This document shows positions 8,440-15,546 of a stretch of DNA of 48,281 bases, piece by piece. The translations under genes were made by a program, and so were the position numbers. The notes below the pieces were generated by a model. The model was not told where the DNA came from. It was given only the letters and a program-made list of their open reading frames with translations, and made no database searches. Numbering within the stretch: position 1 is the stretch's first letter; the number at the start of each line of letters is the position of its first letter. Location: contig JAFKJJ010000542.1 of assembly GCA_017306025.1 (NCBI GenBank), positions 1-48,281 on the forward strand, read 5' to 3'. The DNA is from Planctomycetota bacterium. Lineage in GTDB: Bacteria; Planctomycetota; Planctomycetia; Gemmatales; Gemmataceae.

Positions 8440-9498
8440 TCACGCCGCTTCCGTCGCCAGGTCCCACAGCGCGGCGCGGATGTCGCCCAGTTGCGGGACG
8501 CTGTTGAGTTCGTAGTTCTGGTTCATCCCGATGCCGGGCACGTGCTTGCCCATCAGGGTCCGCGGGCGCACCACGAGGTCGTAGAAGTGCTCGTCGATCA
8601 CCCTGCGCAACAGGTGCTCGCCGAAGTTCGTCACTTCCGTGTCCTCGTTCACGATCAGCACGCGACCCGTTTTGAGCACGCTGCGGGAGATCATGCCCCA
8701 GTCGTAGGGGAAGATGCTGCGCAGGTCGATCACGTCGAACGTGCTGCCGTGCTCGCGGGCCAGCTCGTCCGCGGCCTGCACGCACAGGGGTAGCGGACGG
8801 CCGTAACTGACCACGGTGCCCGCCGTGCCCTCGCGCACGAGCGCCGCCTCGCCGATCTTGACCGTGTGGTCTTCGAGTTCGGGCCACTGCGGCTCCCAGT
8901 TCGCGCGGTCGCCGACGGGCGCGTCGATCATGCGGCTCAGTTCGTCCGCGTCGGCCGGCTCGCCGGGGATCAGCCGCGTGTCCTTCTGGCGCAAGAGGGC
9001 TTTCGGCAGGAGCACGAGCACCGGGTTCGGGTCCTTGATCGCCGCGAGCACGAGCCCGTAGGCGTCCAGCGCGTTGGACGGCATCACGATCTTCCACCCC
9101 GGCAGCCGGCTCGCCCAGCCCTCGAAGCTGTGCGAGTGGTAGACGCTGCCGCGGATGCCGGCCCCGTTGGGCGTCATGACGACGATGGGCATGTCGAACC
9201 CGCCGGCGCCTACCCACCGCTGGTTGCCCGCGATCTTGAACATGTCCAGCACGTTGAACGCGTAGTCGCAGAACTGGATCTCGCACACCGGTCGGCCGCC
9301 GGCGTACGCGATGCCCATCGCGGCGCCCAGGATGCCGCGCTCGCCGAGGGGGGTGTTCCAGGCGGTCTTGAGGCCCTGGGTGGCGGTGAACACGCCGCCG
9401 AGCGGCGGCCCGACGTCCTCACCGAACACGTCCGTCACGCCGAGGTGCTTTTCGCCGTAGTGAAGGGCCATCCGCACGGCCTGTGCCATGTTCGCCAT
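8440..9498 (-). CDS. 2-oxo acid dehydrogenase E1 component, beta subunit
   Basis: 352 residues with both transketolase pyrimidine-binding and C-terminal domains. Family motifs include the early FGEDVGPPLGGVF, PLGERGILGAAMGIAYAGGRPVCEIQF, the potassium-loop region, and the C-terminal segment TVVSYGRPLPLC with VIDLRSIFPYDW. With E1 alpha it decarboxylates the 2-oxo acid on TPP and acylates the E2 lipoyl group. The region RLPGWKIVMPSNALDAYGL is characteristic of branched-chain or pyruvate E1 beta. It lies 127 nt downstream of E1 alpha, with a perfect 34-nt-arm palindrome in the gap, so subunit ratios may be set after transcription. Confidence 0.94.
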   Translation of the reverse strand: MANMAQAVRMALHYGEKHLGVTDVFGEDVGPPLGGVFTATQGLKTAWNTPLGERGILGAAMGIAYAGGRPVCEIQFCDYAFNVLDMFKIAGNQRWVGAGGFDMPIVVMTPNGAGIRGSVYHSHSFEGWASRLPGWKIVMPSNALDAYGLVLAAIKDPNPVLVLLPKALLRQKDTRLIPGEPADADELSRMIDAPVGDRANWEPQWPELEDHTVKIGEAALVREGTAGTVVSYGRPLPLCVQAADELAREHGSTFDVIDLRSIFPYDWGMISRSVLKTGRVLIVNEDTEVTNFGEHLLRRVIDEHFYDLVVRPRTLMGKHVPGIGMNQNYELNSVPQLGDIRAALWDLATEAA

Positions 9499-9515
9499 TG
9501 CCGTTCCTCACAACG

Positions 9516-9620
9516 AACTAACCACAGAGGCGCAGAGACACAGAGAAAACCAAAGAGAAAGAGTTCTTCGAGCCCATCTCCTCATGTTTTCTCTGTGTCT
9601 CTGCGCCTCTGTGGTTAGTT
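9516..9620. repeat. Perfect 34-nt-arm palindrome between E1 alpha and E1 beta
   Basis: Arms at 9516-9549 and 9587-9620 are exact reverse complements over 34 nt, with a 37-nt loop. The core CCACAGAGGCGCAGAGACAC is a widely seen bacterial intergenic repeat type. It fills almost the whole gap between the E1 alpha stop (9626) and E1 beta start (9498). Confidence 0.85.
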
Positions 9621-9625
9621 TTTGG

Positions 9626-10759
9626 TCAGTTCCGCGCCTCCGGAAGACCTGTGAAATCGTTCGGATAAACCGCGTCGACTGCACTCGGTGCGTACGTGAA
9701 AGCGTACACGTCGTCGCGGGTCGGCTCGGCCTCCTTCATCGTCCGCACCACCGCGTCGTCGGCCTCCTTCTTCGCTTCTTCCTTGAGGGCGCGGACGGTC
9801 GCGGTGTCGATCGCCCCGAAGTCGATCAGTTTCTGCTCGAACGTCGCCAGCGGGTCGGTTTCGGTCCAGTTCCGCTGCGCGCCGCTCGACGACGAGTGCC
9901 CGTGCAGCCGGCTCACCATCGCTTCGAGCAGGAACGGCTTGCGCTCGCGGCGGCAGTACCGCATCGCGCGGTCGATCGCGTTCCACGTCGCGACCGGGTC
10001 GTTGCCGTCGATCGTCTCGTTCCGCACGCCGTAAGGAATCCCGCGGTCCGCGATCGGCCGGTGCGCGTGGACCGTGTCGAGGTCGGTCGAGATGCCGTAG
10101 CGGTTGTTGGCCACGAGCATCAGCACCGGCAGTTCGTTGTCGGGCCGCGTGCTCCAGTTCAGGCACGTCTCGAAGTCGCCCTCCGCGGTGCCGGCCTCGC
10201 CGCCGACGACGATCGTGATGCCCTCGGCCTCCAGCGGGTTCTTCTGCCCGTGCCGCTTCTGGACGAGCGCGGTACCGGGCGCCATCGCGAACTGCACCTC
10301 GATCACGCTCGTGACCGGCACGACGTTCCACGCGGGGATCGAGTAGTGCCCGACGAAGTTCCGCCCGCGCGAGTGGGTGTCGGTCGCGCGCATCGCGAGC
10401 TGCCGGGTGTGGTCGATCATCGGCATGCCCATCGCGAGCATGACGCCGGCGTTGCGGTAGTGCAGGTGCAGGTAGTCGTGTGCCGGCCCGCGGCCCTTGT
10501 GGACCTGGAGCCCCAGGCACACGTTGAACGCCTCTTCGCCGGGGCCGCCGATCCAGAAGTACGCTTCCCCGGATTTGGACATCTTGATGCTCCGCTCTTC
10601 GAGGGCGCGGGTGCGGAGCATCTGGCGGAACACGGTCAGGGCGAGTTCGACGGACATGACCTCCCGACCGGAGCGGATCACGGCCGGTGCGGCGGTCCGG
10701 GTGGACCGCCGCAACAGCGCGTCCTCGAGGTCGGGTGGGTCCTCGTTCATATCGGGCAT
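9626..10759 (-). CDS. 2-oxo acid dehydrogenase E1 component, alpha subunit
   Basis: 377 residues if started at ATG 10759 (MPDMNEDPP). A TTG at 10843 would add residues encoded by a hairpin, and an internal ATG (MSVELALTVFRQ) is also possible. E1 alpha signatures: MLRTRALEERS near the start, YFWIGGPGEEAFNV, HYRNAGVMLAMGMP, HSRGRNFVGHYS, the TPP motif running from GGEAGTAEGDFE to ANNRYGIS, and the phosphorylation-loop-like RLHGHSSSSGAQRN. The TPP motif has GEA where GDG is usual, so the Mg-binding Asp is replaced by Glu (codon at 10196-10198). It is the first gene of the minus-strand dehydrogenase unit. It resembles branched-chain 2-oxo acid E1 alpha more than E. coli AceE. Confidence 0.92.
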   Translation of the reverse strand: MPDMNEDPPDLEDALLRRSTRTAAPAVIRSGREVMSVELALTVFRQMLRTRALEERSIKMSKSGEAYFWIGGPGEEAFNVCLGLQVHKGRGPAHDYLHLHYRNAGVMLAMGMPMIDHTRQLAMRATDTHSRGRNFVGHYSIPAWNVVPVTSVIEVQFAMAPGTALVQKRHGQKNPLEAEGITIVVGGEAGTAEGDFETCLNWSTRPDNELPVLMLVANNRYGISTDLDTVHAHRPIADRGIPYGVRNETIDGNDPVATWNAIDRAMRYCRRERKPFLLEAMVSRLHGHSSSSGAQRNWTETDPLATFEQKLIDFGAIDTATVRALKEEAKKEADDAVVRTMKEAEPTRDDVYAFTYAPSAVDAVYPNDFTGLPEARN

Positions 10760-10800
10760 GACTTGGTCACTCCCCGGAGCGGTGGCCGGCTTTGGAGAGG

Positions 10801-10825
10801 GACCGTCCCGAGGGGAGGGACGGTC
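10801..10825. promoter_or_regulatory. Hairpin upstream of the E1 alpha gene
   Basis: GACCGTCCC (10801-10809) and GGGACGGTC (10817-10825) form a perfect 9-bp stem with a 7-nt loop, about 40 nt upstream of the chosen E1 alpha start. It could be a leader structure or an operator; nothing else supports a specific regulator. Confidence 0.4.
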
Positions 10826-11103
10826 AGCGGACAGACCGACCAAGGTCCGAAATCGACGGTTCCGGGAATGGTCTGGTGTCTAATGTTTCGGCAAACGGCG
10901 CCTGCCTTCGCGACTCGTGTGCAAATCGACACAAAGGCAGGAATCGGGCCAATTGCGAAACGCGAAAAACCAAACGCAAAACGGCACCACTGAGAGATTC
11001 TACGCGACCCAAGTGACGCAAGATTCAGCAAGCGATGCACCACAAGCGGGCACCCGTCTGCTCATCAACATCAAGTGGACACCTCCGCGAACCTCTAATG
11101 GCA
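10826..11103. other. Gene-free stretch upstream of the dehydrogenase operon
   Basis: No convincing gene is seen on either strand. The middle (about 10910-11000) is A-rich for this genome, with repeated GCGAAA/CGCAAA words, and probably carries the E1 alpha promoter on the minus strand. I could not pick a credible -35/-10 pair. Confidence 0.4.
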
Positions 11104-13677
11104 TTATACCCCCTTCTCTGCCGCGCTGCCGGGCAACTCCCGGTTACCGAATGCCGCTGATAGCAGATAAAAACCGACCGCGACACACAAGAGCAACTGG
11201 AACCCGAGGATCACCGAAGTGTTCTCCGCCAACCCCCCGACCAGCGCACCCGCTACGTTCGCCCCAAACACCCGGTCCGGCTGGGCCGTGCGCTTGAAGC
11301 TCGTCGCGAAGATCACCCCCGCGAACGCGATCGGCGCGAACACCAGGAGACACGCTCCGATGATCTGGACCGTCGCCCCCATACCGAGGAACGCGCTCGG
11401 TGACACTACCAATCCGAGCCCGAGCGCCGCGAACAGCCCGAGGTAATACGGTTCGAGCCGCTTGGGGCTCACCTTCCCGGCGTACAGGTTGCCCGCGAGG
11501 CTCATCACGAGGATCGCGGCGAACACCGCGGTATTTACCATCCACGTGCCGCCGAACAAGAGCGCCATCTGCACGACGGCCTTCGTCTCGACCAGCATGA
11601 ACCCCGCGCCGAGGAAGAACGCGCGGAACATCATCCCGTAGTCGGGTTTCACGCCCGCTTCCGCCGACAGCGCGGCCCGCCCGCCGAAAAAGGCCCACAG
11701 CCCGACCGACAGGAACAGCGTGAGCGCGACCCCGCGCCACGTCAGGCCGGGAACGCGCGGCTCGCGGGTGTAGAGGAACGGCCAGTTGTCGGTAGCCGGG
11801 TAGAGGGCGCCTTTGCTGTCCTCCACCTGTGCCGGGAACAGCCCCAGCCACTCGGGGGTCAGCGGGGCGGTCGCGTGGTCGCCGTTGGCGTTGAGGACCG
11901 GCTGGTCGGTTTCCACGCCGTTCTCGTCCGTCTTGTAGAGGTACTTCAGGAGCTGCTTTTGCACCGGCGACGGCGGCGGCAGGTCGGGCGGCGGGTCGAA
12001 GCCGAACCGGGCTTGCGTGTCGGCGGTGACCCCGGTGTGCCACGGGTACCAGAACTTCATGCGCACCACTTTGCCCTTGGCGTTGCTGCCGCGCTCTTCG
12101 AACTTTCGCCGCAGCGGCCCGACCACCGTCTCACCGCCCGCGAAGAACCCGGTACACATCCCCGGCTTGAACGCGGCCTTTTCGGGCGGCGGGTCGATCA
12201 GCACCTCGGCCGAGGGCGGGGTGGTGATGGCGACCGGATCGACCCCGTCGAAGGCGGTGCGGAGCTGCTCGCGGATGCGGGCCACGATCCACGGCTGGCG
12301 GAAGAAGTTGTACACCGCGTAGACGCCCGTCGGCTTGAGCACGCGCTTCACGTCCTGGAACGACTCGAGCGTGAAGAGGTAGCTCTCCAGCCGCAGGTTG
12401 GAGTACCCGGACTGGAGCACGAGCGAGTCGATGAGCGCGAACACGACGAGGTCGTAGGTGCCGTCCTTCGCCTGGCGGAGGAAGTTGCGCCCGTCGTTGA
12501 TGTCCACCTTCACGCGCTTCTTGTCGGTGAAGGGGTAGTCCGGGTGATGCAGTTCGCCCAAGTGTTGAATGACCGGGTCGATCTCGACCGCGTCGATCTG
12601 AACCTCCGGGTCGTCCTTGAGGAATTCGAGGGCGCGGGCGACGTCGTTGCCGTTGCCGGCGCCAATGATGAGCACGCGCCGGAACGGGTGCCACGCGCGC
12701 TTCCCGTCGGGCGTCCTGAGGTCGCGCTGGAACAGGTACGGCAGCGCGTAGGGCACGGCCGCGACCGGCGGGTGGTCCCGCGGCTCGATCAACTGCTGGC
12801 TGATGAGGTTCGTGTTGATGCGGTTGTACGGGTTGACCTCGCTGGCGCTCTCGTAGTCGATGCGGTAGTACTCGCTCCAGGTGATGGTCCGGCCCTTGAG
12901 CGGGAAGAAGCCGGAGGTGACGACGGTGAGCCCGACGGCGATCGCGAGACACACGAGCGCCGCGACGGGCGCCGCACCGGGCCGGGGGGCCGGCGCCGGG
13001 TGCGGGGGGGCCTCGGTGGTCTCCCCGGTCACCGACGGGGGGAGCGCGTCCCGCACTTCCGGCGCCGCGTCGGGGTTCTTGCGGAGGAGCAGGTACGCCA
13101 GGACGACGCCGCAGAGCCCGAACCACACGATCGGCGGCAGCCGCAGGAGCGAACAGCCCGCGAACATTCCGATACCGACGAGGCTGCCCAGGAGGTTGGC
13201 GGTGTACGCGGTGGTGCGGTCGGGGACGCGGTTGAACGCCCGGCCCATTTCCTGGCCGGGTCCGACCATGACGCCGGCGATGATCGCGAAGAACGCGGCG
13301 CCCACGAGTTCCATCGGCACGGCGAACGGCAGCGGGCTCGTCATCGTGACCGACGTCTCGGTGCCGAAGTACACGACGTCGGGCTTGGCCTGGTTCCCGA
13401 CGGCGAACACGGCCTGGAGCGTGTTAGAGAAGTTGTCGATGAGCAGCCCGGCGACGATGCCGATGAGGAGCCAGTAGGGCGTGTAGCGGATGAGGCTGGT
13501 CTGTCGGCGCGCGACGAGGCACCCGACGGACATCCCGACGAAGCACGCGAGCAGCACGAGGTTGACGAAGAAGGTGAGGAACAGGACGTGCGAGGGGAAC
13601 CAGCGGATGCAGGCCAGTTCGAGGAAGAGGACGAGCCAGGAGATGAGGAAAAGGTCGAGGGCCGGGCGGTCGCGCAT
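11104..13677 (-). CDS. Polytopic membrane protein with a spermidine-synthase-like methyltransferase-fold domain
   Basis: 857 residues from ATG at 13677 (MRDRPALDLFLISWL). An upstream in-frame start would add an Arg-rich stretch overlapping the neighbour. The N-terminal part (about 1-270) has roughly seven or eight membrane segments. A soluble spermidine-synthase/SAM-binding domain follows, with VLIIGAGNGNDVARALE and VEIDPVI, then DGRNFLRQAKDGTYDLVVF. The C-terminal third returns to about six membrane helices (FRAFFLGAGFMLVETKAVVQ). This fused layout is known in bacteria as membrane-bound spermidine-synthase-like proteins of uncertain substrate. The aminopropyl-acceptor acidic pocket cannot be confirmed by eye. 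It lies 98 nt downstream of a three-gene minus-strand operon. Confidence 0.82.
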   Translation of the reverse strand: MRDRPALDLFLISWLVLFLELACIRWFPSHVLFLTFFVNLVLLACFVGMSVGCLVARRQTSLIRYTPYWLLIGIVAGLLIDNFSNTLQAVFAVGNQAKPDVVYFGTETSVTMTSPLPFAVPMELVGAAFFAIIAGVMVGPGQEMGRAFNRVPDRTTAYTANLLGSLVGIGMFAGCSLLRLPPIVWFGLCGVVLAYLLLRKNPDAAPEVRDALPPSVTGETTEAPPHPAPAPRPGAAPVAALVCLAIAVGLTVVTSGFFPLKGRTITWSEYYRIDYESASEVNPYNRINTNLISQQLIEPRDHPPVAAVPYALPYLFQRDLRTPDGKRAWHPFRRVLIIGAGNGNDVARALEFLKDDPEVQIDAVEIDPVIQHLGELHHPDYPFTDKKRVKVDINDGRNFLRQAKDGTYDLVVFALIDSLVLQSGYSNLRLESYLFTLESFQDVKRVLKPTGVYAVYNFFRQPWIVARIREQLRTAFDGVDPVAITTPPSAEVLIDPPPEKAAFKPGMCTGFFAGGETVVGPLRRKFEERGSNAKGKVVRMKFWYPWHTGVTADTQARFGFDPPPDLPPPSPVQKQLLKYLYKTDENGVETDQPVLNANGDHATAPLTPEWLGLFPAQVEDSKGALYPATDNWPFLYTREPRVPGLTWRGVALTLFLSVGLWAFFGGRAALSAEAGVKPDYGMMFRAFFLGAGFMLVETKAVVQMALLFGGTWMVNTAVFAAILVMSLAGNLYAGKVSPKRLEPYYLGLFAALGLGLVVSPSAFLGMGATVQIIGACLLVFAPIAFAGVIFATSFKRTAQPDRVFGANVAGALVGGLAENTSVILGFQLLLCVAVGFYLLSAAFGNRELPGSAAEKGV

Positions 13678-13775
13678 GGGAGCAAGCTCGGTGCGGGTGC
13701 GTCGTGTTGTACGGGCGCGGTCGTATCGGAACGGTTTACGAACCGCGCGCCGCGGCGGACACCCTGAGCGGGCCA

Positions 13776-14852
13776 TCAAGCGCTGACGGCAGAGGGACTG
13801 AAAAGAGTTCGCATCGCAGCATAATCTGGTTTGGCTGGTACATACGACCCATTGGAACCGGGTCGTGCGAAAACGTGGGGCATCGTTTGACGGACTCTGG
13901 TCGTTAACTCCCGCGCGAGTGGCATTAAAAGTGACTCGGCCAATTTGTCAAACACACCGAGAGCACGACGGTACTCGATCTCGTTTCCGATCCCATGCAA
14001 CAGCGTCGTAACTAACCCAATTGCCATCAGTTTCGTGAATGTGTTTGGTGAGCCATCGGCCACGAGCGGTTGAAGAGTGTTAATTGCGGCTTCCCAATCG
14101 GTGGCATTCCAGTTGTTCGGGTCAGCTCCCGCGCGGAAGGCCTGGGTCTGTGCGAGGAGAAATCGTGCGTCGTCCATCTGGGGATGTTCCGCCAGTACTG
14201 CCCGAGCGATTTCTGCCGCCGTGTCGGCCTCACCGAGAGAGAATAACTGCGACGCTTGGAGTAACGCGAGGTGAGGACTGCCCGGATCGAACCGACGAGC
14301 CCAGGCCAGAGATTCGCTGGCCAATGCTCGTTGGCCGAGAGCCATAGCTTGATCAGAGATATCCGCATGAAGGTGCGGTGAACCGGGCAGTTCTCGAACT
14401 TGAGTGAGTAGCCAAGCAAGAGCTTCCGGGTTCGCCGCTCGGGCCGCCCCGAGCACCGCTTGGCGATCTTGGTGAGATCGCCGAAGCTTCTGCTCGAGCG
14501 CCTTGAGTTCTTCCTCTCGCTCCTTGATCGCTTCGTGCAAGTCGCGGCGTTCCGGCGGAATCTTGCCCTCTTGATCGAGCTTCCGCACGCGATCGAGGGC
14601 TTCGCGCATTCGCGTCGGATCGGTCGCGAGATCGAAACACGCAGCGGCAGAAAGCCAGTCGGCGGCCGCTTGGGTGAAGTTCCCGTCGTCAGACATCATT
14701 TGGCCCATCTGCGCGCGTACCAAGCCCGCCCGGAGGATGTGCCACGCGGCCTTCGGATACCGCCCGAGCGTGCGGTCGGCATCGTGCTCGATCATGGCGT
14801 TCGACGAGTCGAGCCCCAGTTTCCGGTACTCGGCGTTCGTTGCCGCGTTCAC
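13776..14852 (-). CDS. TPR-like helical-repeat protein, last gene of an overlapping three-gene operon
   Basis: 358 residues from a GTG at 14852 that overlaps the TGA of the preceding gene by 4 nt (GTGA), which fixes the start. The sequence is helical throughout. Repeats with Ala/Leu patterns of TPR type occur at about 35-75 (AAWHILRAGLVRAQMGQ, FTQAAADWLSAAACFDL) and 155-245 (ALASESLAWARRFDPGSPHL, EADTAAEIARAVLAEHPQ). A charged coiled coil lies near 105-130. It is probably cytosolic, as no signal peptide is visible. Base composition is lower than neighbours: the line 13921-13980 counts 30 G+C in 60. Its function is unknown. Confidence 0.75.
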   Translation of the reverse strand: MNAATNAEYRKLGLDSSNAMIEHDADRTLGRYPKAAWHILRAGLVRAQMGQMMSDDGNFTQAAADWLSAAACFDLATDPTRMREALDRVRKLDQEGKIPPERRDLHEAIKEREEELKALEQKLRRSHQDRQAVLGAARAANPEALAWLLTQVRELPGSPHLHADISDQAMALGQRALASESLAWARRFDPGSPHLALLQASQLFSLGEADTAAEIARAVLAEHPQMDDARFLLAQTQAFRAGADPNNWNATDWEAAINTLQPLVADGSPNTFTKLMAIGLVTTLLHGIGNEIEYRRALGVFDKLAESLLMPLARELTTRVRQTMPHVFARPGSNGSYVPAKPDYAAMRTLFSPSAVSA

Positions 14853-15097
14853 GGGTGCAACCCCTCCGTTTGATTTCGGGGCGTCTGCCGAACGATGGTC
14901 ACGCTCACCCAGCGCTTTCGCAGTGTCGGGTTCTCGTCGCTCTGTTCCTTTTTATCTTTGAACAGCCCCGGCAATCCGCCCTCCCACCGGCCCGCGACCT
15001 CGATCATCTCGTCGTCCGTCTCGTTCAGGTAGTAATCGTGCCGGGTGCCGGTGTTCGACCGATGAGTGAAACGGGTTCCGGGTTCGACGTGTGTCAT
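14849..15097 (-). CDS. Small unknown protein, middle gene of the overlapping operon
   Basis: 82 residues from ATG 15097 (MTHVEPGTRFTHRSNTG). The ATG shares its A with the upstream TGA (TGATG), and its own TGA overlaps the next GTG, so translation of all three genes is probably coupled. The sequence is polar and charged (DYYLNETDDEMIEVAGRW, LFKDKKEQSDENPTLRKRW) and lacks membrane or metal-binding motifs. I do not recognise the family. Confidence 0.65.
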   Translation of the reverse strand: MTHVEPGTRFTHRSNTGTRHDYYLNETDDEMIEVAGRWEGGLPGLFKDKKEQSDENPTLRKRWVSVTIVRQTPRNQTEGLHP

Positions 15098-15393
15098 CAC
15101 CGCCACCGCCACATGACCGCCGCCTCCATGACCTGCGTCGCCAGATCGTCGTCACGAGTGCGTAGGATTTCCAGTTCCTCAACGATCTCGGTGTAAAGCG
15201 GTCGAAGCGTCGCGAGGTTCCACATGAGGGTGAGCGTTGCGGTCCGTACCACGTCTGTACTTGAACCCTTCCACTCGACCGCGACCTCGCACTGGTCGCT
15301 GTCGCTGCCGTTGCCGAAGGTAACGATGGCGGAGGGAATGAACCTTCGGAACTTCAGCGGATGTCCGAACAACCAGACGAGGTCGTAGTTCAT
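15097..15393 (-). CDS. Unknown protein, first gene of the overlapping operon
   Basis: 98 residues from ATG 15393 (MNYDLVWLFGHPLKFRRF), with AAGGGG upstream at a fitting distance; an in-frame start at 15414 is less likely. The first half looks beta-rich (IPSAIVTFGNGSDSDQCEVAVEW). The second half is helical (LYTEIVEELEILRTRDDDLATQVMEAAVM). No known domain is recognised. Its TGA overlaps the next ATG by one base. It is divergent from the S46 peptidase gene. Confidence 0.65.
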   Translation of the reverse strand: MNYDLVWLFGHPLKFRRFIPSAIVTFGNGSDSDQCEVAVEWKGSSTDVVRTATLTLMWNLATLRPLYTEIVEELEILRTRDDDLATQVMEAAVMWRWR

Positions 15394-15546
15394 CGCGGGC
15401 GACCCCTTCGGCACTCGGCTCCCGCGGCCATTCTACTGCGATTGTTCACCCGCCCGGTAGGCTTTTCCGCACGCCCTCCTATAACGATGCGCCACCGGCG
15501 AACCGGACTCGCACGCCGGTTCTCATTACCCGCGGAGAGGCGCGTC

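Noticed and set aside
10747-11043. Open frame upstream of E1 alpha as a small gene
   Set aside because: Starts at GTG GTG, has no ribosome site, no domain, and runs through a hairpin; composition looks non-coding.
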